Source: Brienomyrus brachyistius
Taxonomy: Eukaryota > Chordata > Actinopteri > Osteoglossiformes > Mormyridae
Direction: 5' to 3'
DNA length: 64,000 bases
Assembly (NCBI RefSeq): GCF_023856365.1
Contig: NC_064551.1
Location: forward strand, 20,212,349-20,276,348
Positions 1-11,809 of this stretch are shown one piece after another; position 1 is the stretch's first letter, and every line of letters begins with the position of its first letter. The translations under genes and the position numbers were made by a program. The notes beneath the pieces are model-generated. The model was not told the DNA's origin, made no database searches, and worked only from the letters and a program-made list of their open reading frames with translations.

Positions 1-331
1 AGGAAGACAGCTTCAAAACTTTTGTCGTATTTGCTGGCATGCAGAACTGCCTACTGCCGGTCCCGGTGGGCCCGACTCGGAGCGGCGGAGCCGTCCGTGG
101 GGGACGGGCATCAGGTGGGCTCGGGTGTCAGTGAGTAATGGCACCATCAACCCCCCGCCGCGATCCATCACGCACGGCCTCAGCCGGGTCGGCGAGGGAT
201 CGCTCCGGCTGAGGGGTCCCAGGTTCCGGACACATATCATCTCGCAAGGTTACCAGCGCCGCGTGGCTGCACCGCGGTCCAGCCCCCCTGAGCTGGTGCC
301 TTCGGTGTTGTTAGGGAGGTACAAAGTGTGA
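1..331 (+). other. GC-rich open segment at the left edge, unassigned
   Basis: Frame 2 on the + strand is open from the window edge to a stop at 329-331 (about 110 codons), in a CpG-rich patch unlike the AT-rich DNA that follows. It could be the end of an exon from a gene to the left, or a CpG-rich chance frame. No protein family was recognised in any frame. Confidence 0.25.
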
Positions 332-3095
332 TATTGAGGAGTGGGGAGGGGGGGGGGGGCTTTTTGCATTGTACCGCATTCTTTTCTATTATATTTCTTT
401 GCTGACATATTCCCTGAAGCATTTTCAGAATTTGCCCAATTTAAAGAATAGACTTATTTTACAGGAACATCTGTAATATCAAAATAAAGCTAAAGCAGTA
501 GAATCTTACCTGGGGACATATGAAGTCCTTAGCTATCGTCTTACTGCGTGTTTTAATATCATCATGGCTGGAAGTGTTCAGCAATTAGGTATTTCTTTAG
601 AGATGAGGTAATGTAAAATAAGGCTTTTGTGAAGGAAATCATACCGTCCTGGTAAGAACAGCATGGCAGTTGACCGTACAATGGTCTTTGTCTGCCCTGG
701 ACTTTGACTGAAGACTTTTATTTTAGGATGGGAAAGAACTTGAGGACATGCGAAACGGTAAATTCTAGGAAACTCATGTTATATAAATAAAGAAATAAAG
801 AAGCAATCAGCTTGGGAGTTTGGATTATTATGTGTGTAAACATGCTGCATTCTTCCTGTTGAATTTGTTTGCTGAAGTTGGAAGTGCGATTTTGTGCCTC
901 TCAGGAGCTTGGCGATATTAGCTGTCTTCTAGAAACTTGAGGGCGTCTTCGTTTCGAGGGGGGGCGTCGTAATTAACAAAACTATAAAAGTTTATTAATG
1001 AACGTATGATAATAAAGAAGCTATTATTCAAAGCCGACTCCCTTTTCCATTTTTAATTAGATTTTGCAATAAACTATATTGCAGTGGAGTTTGAGGAAAT
1101 TTTATTGCCGCGAGTTAATGAGACAACTTTGTACATAAAGACATAATTAATATGAAAATGCATTTTAGTTATGCTACAGTAAATATACAGCTCACCTGCA
1201 TATTAAAATCCTTCTGCTCCTAATATACATGATATCTATTTTCTGAATATAATAAAAAAATCCTTAAAAATCTTTGAAGAGATGTTTGCATGTATACCTT
1301 TTAAATAAAAAGGTATCTCCTTAATGTTTGTGTAATGATCAGAAACCAGTTCATTAAATGTTTTTTATATACTTTTGGACGTTATTGCACTAATTCCTCC
1401 AATATATGCATTATAATATAACCCAAATTTTATTCACCACACTCTTTAAATTATCTTCCATGTACTGTAAATGCAGATATCACAATACCAGCTTAATAAA
1501 CAATGCATTCCATTGTATATACAGACATGAATTTTGTAACTATGTGGAATCCCAAACGGTTTCTTATTTTGATCAAAACACACTATTCCGTATGATTAAG
1601 ATTTCTTTTCAAAGTCACATACTGTAGTGGAGGGCACAAGCCGGCTTTCATTTTAATTCCCACAAGTTCCCCATGGACTCACTTGGTCTAATTACACATT
1701 TTACATGGTTATACATTCTAATTATATAATAATTACAATTTTGATTTTGACTCTTTTTCTGATCTTCATTTTTTAAATAAGGATTTGAGTTAAAGCATTT
1801 TCATTTTTAAAAAGGACTATATCCTATATACAATAAAGACATAGAAAATAATAGTCAAGCTTCTGTTTAACCGTTAATTGTTTAACTGTTCCTTAACCAG
1901 CTAGGTTAGTTGACAACAAGATTCTCATTTGCAATAATGACCTGGCCTAATTAGAATGATATGAAAGTGAGGGTGTAATGAACAAGAACGCTTAATTACA
2001 TTTAGTGCTATGTGAATTAAATTTTTTATTAGGTGTCAGGAGTAAAATGAGTAAAGCATTACTTAGTAAAAAGAGTGAAACATTACTGAGCATACTAAAA
2101 ATATTATTTTGTAAAATTAGTACAACATTATTGAAAACGTGTAAAACATTATTTAGTAAAATGAGTAAATTTTACATTAAAAATGTAACAAGTAAAAATG
2201 TTAATAAGGTAACTCATTAAAACATTGCTGATCACATAAAATATTACAGAGTAGAATGTGTATAATGTTATTGAGCAACATGGTAAAAGATTACTGATTA
2301 GTGGAAAGTTAACTTCTCGGAATAACAAATGGAGCATTACTATTGGCCATACATTTTCATGCTCCTCTCCACAGTAACTACCAGTAATTAGGGCCAATGT
2401 GTCTATATCAATGTGTGTAGCTCTTCATTTTAAAGCAGAAGTATCTCTCGAAGGGAAACCTATTTATTTCATGAAATGAAGTTATTTTTCTACCATTGAA
2501 AGTATGCTAAATATTGTGCTGACTTTTCATTAAATAAAACAATTTACTGCACAAAAAAACTTACATAGCTGAAATTTAAAAAATCTATGTTCATGTCGCA
2601 CACATTAGTCTGGGTAACAAAACTGGCTAGTATGTACTTTTAACCCGGTCCCTAAAAGGTACACTGTGTCCCTAACTGGTCTTCCGTTTGGCTGGCATGG
2701 TTCATCTGTCAAGCCTCTCCCCTCTCCATCACCTCCTTTGTTTCCCCGGCCTCATTCCTGCGCTACGTTTTTTGAATAATGCTAAAAGTGTTTTTTTTTT
2801 GCATGGGGGAAGCCAATCGCATTTATTTTTGCCGCCGTCTGCCCAGACCCACAGACGGCTTCTCTCCATCCCAGAGTGCATTGCAACAGTGACATACAGC
2901 TGTGGTCCAGAAATGGATACTTTGACCTGCCCTTGAGAGTGGCCTCATTCCCAGCAGTCACATGCAGAAGCAAACTGCTTTGCCTGACAATTAGGATGCT
3001 ACTGTAAGCCTAAATGCAGACAGGTGACTTTTTGTAATGACAGTGCTGTGGCTCTGCATTGGGTATCACAGTTCTTTGCTGTGAAACAAATACAG
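332..3095. other. AT-rich intergenic DNA
   Basis: Apart from a poly-G run at about 344-358 and the AT-rich tandem repeat at 2,035-2,310, I see no gene, RNA or recognisable element. Confidence 0.6.
2035..2310. repeat. Imperfect AT-rich tandem repeat
   Basis: The motif AGTAAAACATTA(T/C)T recurs about ten times with changes (for example GAGTAAAGCATTACTTAG, GTGTAAAACATTATTTAG, AACATGGTAAAAGATTACTG). The short frames across it come from this periodicity. Confidence 0.7.
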
Positions 3096-3420
3096 TACAG
3101 ACGCTCCTCTACTTACGAACTTTCAGCTTACGAACTTTATGACATGTGAACGAAGAGGACTGTAAGTCCAAACTGTGCTCCTTGGGATCCTGTTTTCTAT
3201 CCGCAGCATCAATTTTGTTTTTCTGCGTGCCAATTCCACCTAGTATGACTTCTGGCCGCTACTCCCCCCGCGCAGCAGCGTAGTGTGCGTACTCCCAGCG
3301 TCCTAGTTCTTCGTACTTGCGTATTCCCTTAAAATGATGTTGAATAACGACTTACGAACATGTCAAGTTACGAACGGCTGTTCGGAACGTAGCTCATTTC
3401 TAAGTAGTGGAGCGTCTGTA
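3096..3420. mobile_element. 325-bp TIR element (MITE), copy 1
   Basis: The ends are inverted repeats: TACAGACGCTCCTCTACTTA at the left, and the right end reads TACAGACGCTCCACTACTTA on the other strand. Internal TTACGAAC motifs recur near both ends. There is no coding capacity. A TA at each end could be the target duplication, as in Tc1/mariner-like elements; the superfamily is not settled. Confidence 0.78.
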
Positions 3421-3584
3421 CAGTTTTATGGGTTTTTTCAACTGAGTTCATGTGACGTGCATTTCCTGTTTAATGACGTGTTCAGTCATTGTAGTATAAT
3501 GCTAGTATTTAAAGTATCTACTGTTCACGATTCATGACTTATTAGCATATATCAAGAACTTGTTGGTTTCTAATGAGGTAATAA

Positions 3585-3800
3585 TTGTGGCCTCATGTGG
3601 CACACAGGCCAGAGCTTTCGGCTCAGGCCTTCAGCGGTCGGGGGTTTGAACCTGTGTGAAGCATTTTCTTGTTCTTCCGAACCTGTATGCTCACGGTGCT
3701 TTGACTTTCTCCCACGATCTACAACCAAGGTGTCTGCTGAATCGGTATCTATAAAAATTGCCCATGCTTTTGAATGTGGGTGTGTTCATTCCTAGGTGAA
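3585..3800 (+). mobile_element. Diverged tRNA-type SINE
   Basis: A tRNA-like head (GGCTCAGGCCTTCAGC, then GGGGGTTTGAACCTGTG as B box), followed by TTCTTGTTCTTCCGAACC and a tail with GCCCATGCTTTTGAATGTGG. The boundaries are approximate. Confidence 0.45.
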
Positions 3801-6129
3801 TCTTTTCTCTGCTTTATGTAAAACTCGGAGAGTGGTAGTTATTAAAATGAGTGATAGCTACAAAGGAACATGTTACATAGTAGCTTAAAAAGTGATCTAA
3901 TGTGTCATAATGCACATGAAAATGAAATGTTTCTGTACCAGTGATGTTTATTCATGAAACGTGTTATGCTTTCAAATTGAATTTGGCCAAATTTGAAACT
4001 CACAGCAGACAAATTGACACTAGTAGAATTCAGTGTGAAAGATCAAAGGTACAGTTAAAAACTCCTGGAAACTGAATGTCAATATTCACATAACCAACAC
4101 CCACAGTCAGACTCACCGAATTCCGTACTCAGTATTCACAGAACTTGACACTTGCACAAAATAAATTCTGCCCAGCAGAATGATGACTCATAATTTCTAC
4201 ATATCTTGCATCATTCCTTGCAGTGAATCTTTTTCTTTATTGTCATAACATCCATATACAGGTATACATTGGCACAAGATAACACTCCCCCAGGACCATG
4301 GTGCAGTGTACAGACAGCAAGTGACAGTAGGAAGGTTTCACAGGATTTAAAGTGCAAAACGCGAATCGGCAAAACATGCAATGAAATTTCTGTCAGTTGT
4401 TACTGAAACCACACTATTTATAAACACATTAGCTAATGTTTTTACAGTTCCTTCTCTGTAACATTTATCTCCTCCTAGATTACATGTTCTATTTTTTCCC
4501 CCGCAGATTACATGAAGAATGAGACAGTCGTAGTATCTTTCACAACAAAGGGCCGGGAACAGCCATCTAAATCCCATAAGTCTACTGTCAAGAATAACAA
4601 AAAGTTTCTTATATTTCAGTGAGCTTTAATGCAAAAGTTTATTTTCTTGGAGGCATCTGGGAGAACAAAATACAAACGGGTGGCATTTTTTATGGCTGTA
4701 TCTTGGCATTTCTAGAGTCATCAAGTAGCGCTGGGGGGGTGGGGGCATCTTGTCAGCTTTAATTTACGCAGACACGGGAAATCGCACGCGGCGGCGCTGC
4801 GGCCCCGAGCCACGCGACTCTCCGCCAGACAAACGGTGTCAAGCTCGCGTCCTTGAAGACTCCAGGTAAAGGCGACGAGCTGGGAATCCTAACCGGGGGC
4901 CGCTTTAATGAACGACGCTACGCGCTGCCATTTGGGTTAAGGTCTCGGCAGGACGTTCTTACAGACGCTACTAAAATGGCTTTATACTTTCATTTAAACA
5001 GTAACCGACTCCTACCAAAGCTATATGCATCTGCCAGGATTTGTCTGCATACACATTGATTAACAAACACCGAATTCTGATTGGTGACGATGAATGTATA
5101 AGGATCTTTTAAGAAGATCTGTAAAAAGAAAATAGCGCAATTCAGCAATTGTGTATCTAATGTCATTATGTATATTAGATATGATTATTGTACACATTCC
5201 CCGGAGATATAGCCGAAATTACTCATGCTTTTCATAAATGAGGGAGTAAAATTGACCGTGGTGTTCCTCTCTAAAGATTAGTTAACTGCTTATTTCGTAA
5301 TATATGCCTGAGTAATTTTGCTCCATTAAATGCCATGATAAAGTGTGTTATTGTAATTAAGTCATTTAGATGGTAATCTGACAAGATAAAACGTTTGATT
5401 TCAGTGTCCACAGAGAGAAGTGCGTTTAATATGTAAAATGCGTGAGGAATCAAGCCGTTTAAGACAAATGCAGTGGAACAGAAAGCGTTTCAGCAGATAA
5501 AATCTCTTACGGCTTGGTGTAGCTACTACGTATACGACGCGTTAGAAATTTCAAAATCATGCAGCGTCTTTGTCAGGGGACATAAATGTGACCGACACCC
5601 AAACTTTTTATGTCAGTTGTTTAATGAAAAAAAGTGTCTGGGTCAGAAAATGTTACACATGCAGTAAATATATGTTTTAAAGATTAAAAATGTAATGCAA
5701 AGATATTGTAGCATTTCAAAAGCTGCAAAATATCTTGATTATACCAAATGTATGTTATATTATAGCCTAAACAAACAACGTTATTTTAAATTGTTTTTCA
5801 TGGAAAAAAAATCTTTTTATTTTTTTAAATTATTGTCATTCATCGTTTTGAATGTTTTCCACAGTTTATATATTGTTGTTATCTGTGCATTAGCAAAATC
5901 TCGACTGGAAAATGCTACAATAAAAACAACAATCCCTATTGGGGCGACAGAGAGGAATCCTTTAAACCCCACAAACAATAGCCAGTTTGGATGAATTAAT
6001 GAGAATCGACGAGGGAGGGGAGTTACAACGTGATTGACTGACAGCCTGTTTAATTCCGAAGTGCTTGGAGCGGTGTTCCTAAGGTGAACATCCCACCCCT
6101 GTTTCCTGTTCACCCCTGCCGCCTTGGAG
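3801..6129. other. Intergenic DNA
   Basis: AT-rich sequence with a CpG-rich patch at about 4,770-4,960. No exon was recognised. Short frames of 60-99 codons lack any family resemblance. Confidence 0.55.
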
Positions 6130-6310
6130 ACCTGTGGTCTGTACTACGAAGCGGGGTTACTGGTTTATCGGGGTAACTTGTCGAATTTAAGGTACCACAT
6201 TTTAAATGGACTTCATATTCGTTCACTTACATGTCGGCCAGACTACGTTAAAACCGACAAGTTACACCGATAAGCCAGTAACACCGCTTCGTATAGTACA
6301 GGCCACTGAA
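6130..6310. mobile_element. Foldback MITE, family A, copy 1
   Basis: The arms (6131-6191 and 6249-6308) are inverted: TACTACGAAGCGGGGTTACT / GTTACACCGATAAGCCAGTAACACC-GCTTCGTA. The central region TTTAAATGGACTTCATATTC and GTTCACTTACAT is shared with the other copies. Confidence 0.72.
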
Positions 6311-9300
6311 CAGAGCGGCCACGGTTCGAGGTTTTGATCGCACACTACTGCGCCCCTCCGCCCACCTGGCATTCCCGCTGCTCCCCGGTTTCTCTGCTGC
6401 GCAAATGCCCGGCATTGCCGATCCGACGGGATTCCCATTTTCCCCATTGATCCCATTAATCTCTAGCTGGGATGATTTCACCGCTGGAAGTAAATGAAAA
6501 GGCCGTGGACACGCGACAAATCAGCCATATTTGAACTATTCTTATTATCAAATAGTTCTAATTGTGGAAAAGCTAATCATATTTTCGGTAATTAAATTAA
6601 TTGTAGATGCTTTTACACAAATTTAATAAAGCTATTGATCGTAGTTTTAAAAAACGTTTATTTATTCTTAGTTCTGAGCAATTATTCCAAATAATTATTC
6701 ACTGTATATGTTTATTTTCTTTTTATTTGGTGCGTATCACAAGTCAAAATGGAAACGCATCCTCGTGAAGCTAACAGATACTAAATCCGGAGATGCAGCA
6801 GACGGCGGCCAGTCTCGTCCTCTCCGGGCGCAGGCGGAGGTGAACAGGACGGCGTTTTAACGGGCCCCCGGATCTAATAAAAGCTCCACGTGCCCTTAAG
6901 TCGGAAAAGGCTCCACTTTTAGACACATCCGCCCTTCGCCCACGGCTGACTGGGCAGCACCGGCTTGCTCAGTGTCAGCTTTTTACGAGGTAATTAATCG
7001 CGGGGTAAATTCGTGCAGAGTTCAAAGGCTGCTCGCGCGCTGCCTTCGGCATCTCGCGTTCCACGCGCACGCGCGTAGACGGCATCGCTACTATGGGATG
7101 GCTGGTTTCCATTGGAAAGGAATGGAAACAGATTGTTTCCCAAGTGTGGTCCAAACATCCATCCAGCTTTCATAACTGCTCATCCAGTGCATCATTTACT
7201 TTTTCGCATTTCAATGTTTTATTGTTTTAGTCTACATAGTACAATGTAATCACCACTCACATGCACTCCAGATAAGTTAGGGTATGTGGCATGGGTAGGC
7301 AACTGCATACATGCCCCCCCAAAAGAGCTATTGTGCCCCCCGCCTCCCCCAAACACCACCCACTAAGGAAACCATTTTCTATTTTGTTTTAGATTTATTT
7401 ATCACTAAGGGTGTGTATCCAAAAAATAATAATAGCCTGGTGAATGTCCTGCTTACCCACTGCTCCTGGTGAATAACTTTTACCCTCTCCCCCCATGTGT
7501 GCCCCCCAGTCAGAAGTGTCAATAAATGAAAGAGAAGATGAACAAAAGTAAATAATGTAATTCTAAGAGAGGTAACATCGGTGTACATTTTTCATGGGGG
7601 CGTCAGGGCTGAAAACAGACATTTTTAGCAGTTTGCGACTGTGTGATGGGCATACAGTTGGTTGAGACTGTTCTGATCTTCTGCAGCTAAACTACTGAAT
7701 TGTTTGTCAGGATGAGGCTGGGCGGACAGCTAGCCAGATATTTCTGAACGAGTGATCGGGGAAAAAATGGAAACAAATTAAATGAGACGCGGAGAGGCTG
7801 AGTGGTATTCTTTTAATGGCGGGAGGAAAATGAAGACTGATTTACATGACTGAATCCCTGTTTTTTTCTTACCAGCTCATTTGGCAGGAAAAATGGGAAA
7901 GTAATTGGCCCACTTTTGTTATAGTTCGCGAAACATTATTTATCGACTGAAATGAATCGCTGTTTATGCTCTATGTAGAAGTGGCTGTATTAGCACTTGG
8001 CATTCTGCTTCATCACCAGCAATTTCCTTATAGGGGAAACGAGATTTGAGCTCCAATGATGAATTATCCAATGAGAAGTGAGGAAGAGTTTAAGCCTGTT
8101 GCTGACTGACAGCATAATCAACCTGCCTACCTGGGGACTGAGTGCCCTCTTTCTGTAGTAAATGCCCTTTTTCATTCGAAGAATGTCTGGTTCCACGGCA
8201 AAATGAAAGCTGACTGCATTTGACTTATTGAACCATCTAAATGTCACGTACGCGTGCGTGACATAAAGAAAATGTAGCAAGTCTGATCTTAAAAAGTTTA
8301 GCTACTTCGGAAGAAAAAAAAACGGCCCAAGTTGGGCCCAAACATGTAATGTTAAAAATGCTAACTAAATAATTCATGTTATGCATGAGTTGAGCAAGTT
8401 GCTCGAAATTCAAGGCATCAACAATGCTATTACTATAAAGCGTTGTTTCTTAATTTTGTGCTCTGATGAACCAATATGATTCTGGGCAGCCATCCCATGA
8501 TTTGTCACCCCTCTGGTTCGCTTATTACACCATTGTTGTTTATCACAGCTTTAGGAATTAGAATTCAATCCAGCTGCGTCACTCCCCCCTTCCAATAACA
8601 TGGCTCTCAGGAGTGAAAGTCTGGGCTGGACCATGTGATCAGGGGAGGTTAATGCACTTAGAGATATTTCACAGCCCATTAAGGAGCTTATGGTGACCCC
8701 GCGACCCCTGAGCCAACAACACCAAATCTATTACCATCGCTACAGTATCACTGCAGGAATAGTCAGAATCACAAAAGGGTTTTTTGAAAACCTTAAGTTC
8801 CTACTTAGGCTAGAGCGCGGTTTCCTTAGTGTGATCTTGCAGGGAGCCCATCTATTGCCTTGACATTTGAGGACGTAGTTGACTTCAAAAAGATATAACT
8901 ACGTGGTCTGATTTTCGGGATCAGCATGTAATCTCTGAAGGTGATTTTCCATGTTTATACCCTTTCACAAAGGTAAATTTAATTGTATGGAATTAGTAAA
9001 ATATATATCTACTTAACTGGCAGTTTAAAACTGAATGCTAACTAAGGCATTTTTAATAGCATAATCCGCTAAGAACCTAGTAATAATAATACTAGTAATA
9101 ATAATAAAAAATATATAATTAATTAATTATACTATTATAGTTGTAATTTATTATGCTAATAGCGACAATAAATGATAATGCAGTAATATTGTTATTGTTG
9201 TTATTATTATTATAAATTACATTTATATATAATTAATTAGAAATGATAAATTATGTTACGCCATAATGTTTTAGGCGTTACCGTCCATGACCTTCTTGTG

Positions 9301-11577
9301 TTTTTTTGCTTAGGTAAAATGTTTTTTTTTTTTTTTAATTCATGCTACAATAAAATATTGAAATGTAGCCCTTTTTCACTCTAACATCGCGAGTCATTTT
9401 AGAACACTCGTCAGATAAATAATAAAAGCCCGTCTGTATGTGACTCGTGTTTCATTCATTGTGTTGTGAAGTTAACACAGAGAAAACAGAGTTTGATAAC
9501 AAAAAAGTGGGAGAATAACCTTAAATCGACCCCAACAAATACCCCCCTCTGTTTCTCCCAGGCCTCCCTCCCCTTCACCTCCTCCCTGGTGACTGGCCCC
9601 TCCACCATCACTACACAAGAACAAGACATTTAGGCGGGAAGACAGCAGGATGGTGGCAGAATTTATCTCCCTCCCCACCGCGTGCCCAGGCAATATGTTG
9701 CCTTTCTGGGACTTATCAATGTGATTGATGGTGGAGGTGAGCAGCAGAAGGCACCCTTGCCTTTATCAAATGGGACACCCTCAACAAATTGGACAGTGCT
9801 GGTCTAACAAGTCAGTCAGTTAGCACAGGCCCACCCAGACCCTCTGCAAACGTCTTTTCCCCATTATTGCAGTAGCAGGCATCTCAAGGTAATAATTTGG
9901 ATGGTAAAAAACAAAGAGTGGAAGGAGGAAATTAGGCAGCAAGGTGACAGAATAGCTAAGGAGGGGGCTAATGGATAATGAATTTATTATTGACAAAATT
10001 TCATTATTGTGGGTTTAAGAAGTTCATCGGTACAGACTGCTTTGATATTCAATGATAATACAAACACATAACAGTTTAGTCATCCAACAAAAGTTATTTC
10101 TCTATACTAGAGTTTTGCAACCTTTTGATTTCCATAGATGGGGGAGGCTACAGGTACATTGATAGGCGATTTTGTAAGTTTAATCATTTTATTTCATATG
10201 AAAACAGAACACACTAACATAAAGCGTTGTAAAAGAATAGAAAATCTTGAGCATAATTTTAACCAACCCCAGTGTTCTGAGCTGACTGGGGTTTGGGAAT
10301 CCCTGATCTACACAACTTTGTGAATATAAACATAATGGGCCTTATTTTAGGACATGGACAACCCACTTTTGCTAGTTTAATGGCGGAAAAATAGTTGCGG
10401 TGCCAGGCACGTGGTCCAAGAGGGTTGTACTAAATATTGTAATTAGTCATGGGTTTGTGGTGTAGCACGCTATAAACCAATCAGAGTGTCACCTCCCATT
10501 CCCTTTAAGAACAAGTAGCACTTGAACCTTGGCAGAATGCAGTTGTAAAGCTGGTAGAAAAGAAGAACACTTCTCTACAGAGGAAACGGATCTGCTGGTG
10601 TGCAAAGTAAAAACGTGTGAGCAGATCATCTACAGCAGCAGCAGGATTTCACCAAAGTAGAATTCTGCATTCCCGAGGGACTCGCTGCACTGGAATGCGG
10701 CTCGGAACAAAATTTCATTTTGAATGCGGGAGCGGGCTCAAGTACTGCTATTTGTTGTTTTTTTCAAACTATTATTTGTTTGTGAAATGAAATCTTTAAC
10801 GCCGAAGGACGTCAGTGTCGCTTAAGGGAAGATGATTATAAAAATTCCTGAGTCCATTATGACATAAGTTTCTTAGCGTATATTTATGTACACATTAATG
10901 ATTTTTCACACTGCAATCTAACACTGCATCCCTCACTTTAGACCAAGTTTATGTTGGTCAAAAGCGCAAACGCTTTCCGCTCCCTTAAAATAGCAATGCG
11001 CCAGCAATACCTCATTTTAAGGATGACACGTGCAGCGGTGGTCAGACGGGCGCAAACATTTGCTATTTAAATGACTTTGGCACTGGACAGCATAGGACGC
11101 GTATCACATATGTGTCACCCTGGCTCTGCTTTGCACCAGATGTTAATTAGGGGCCAATATGATAATAGTATTTTCTATTTAGGCTTGGGTTGTGGAATAT
11201 GAAAGTGATGCGTTGGGAAATCCACGCGGTGTTATGGTGTCCTATTTCTCACACTTTAAGATCACACCATTACGAGTGTGATTCACAGCAGAAAGACTTG
11301 ATGAACATTCTTGTATATGCTTTGGCCCCTGGGACACAGACTGCCGCACTCTCATAAAGATCAAAGTTGGCCATTGCGTTTTTCTTACGAAAATGATTTT
11401 GAAAGAAGTCTTCATGTTCTTAACACTGATTTTTTTCTTTTTCTTTTTAGAAATACTCTTTGTACTTCTAAATGAACTTGCCAGAATTATATCCCCTGGG
11501 TTCTTGCTTACTAAGACGTGTGTTAGTGCTCTTTTAATGCAGTTTCATTTGAAATGTTTGCAGAAAACCTTGCTTGT
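6311..11577. other. Intergenic DNA
   Basis: A CpG-rich patch at 6,780-7,090, decayed MITE remnants at 7,280-7,610, and a TAA/ATA-rich low-complexity stretch at 9,060-9,240. There is no recognised gene. Unique complex sequence at 7,900-8,300 could be regulatory. Confidence 0.55.
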
Positions 11578-11809
11578 GGGAGTTTTACTTACACAAAAAT
11601 GTTATGAGGACAGAAGGAACATTGATTTGCTCAGAGAGATAACCAATCAGATTGTAGAGGAGTGGGTCCAAGCAAGAAGACATCTGATTGGTTCTTCCCA
11701 CCTCCTTTAGTTGCTTGGACCCACCTCCTCTACAGTCTGATTACATATCTCTCTGAACCAATCATTGTTTCATCTGCCCTCAGAATGTGTATGTGCAAGT
11801 AAAACTCCG
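11578..11809. mobile_element. About 230-bp near-palindrome (foldback MITE)
   Basis: The left arm (GGAGTTTTACTTACACA ... GTAGAGGAGTGGGTCCAAGC) is repeated inverted at the right (GCTTGGACCCACCTCCTCTAC ... TGCAAGTAAAACTCC). The arms are about 100 bp, roughly 75-80% alike, and the loop is about 30 bp. The 105-codon frame overlapping it is not convincing. Confidence 0.75.
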
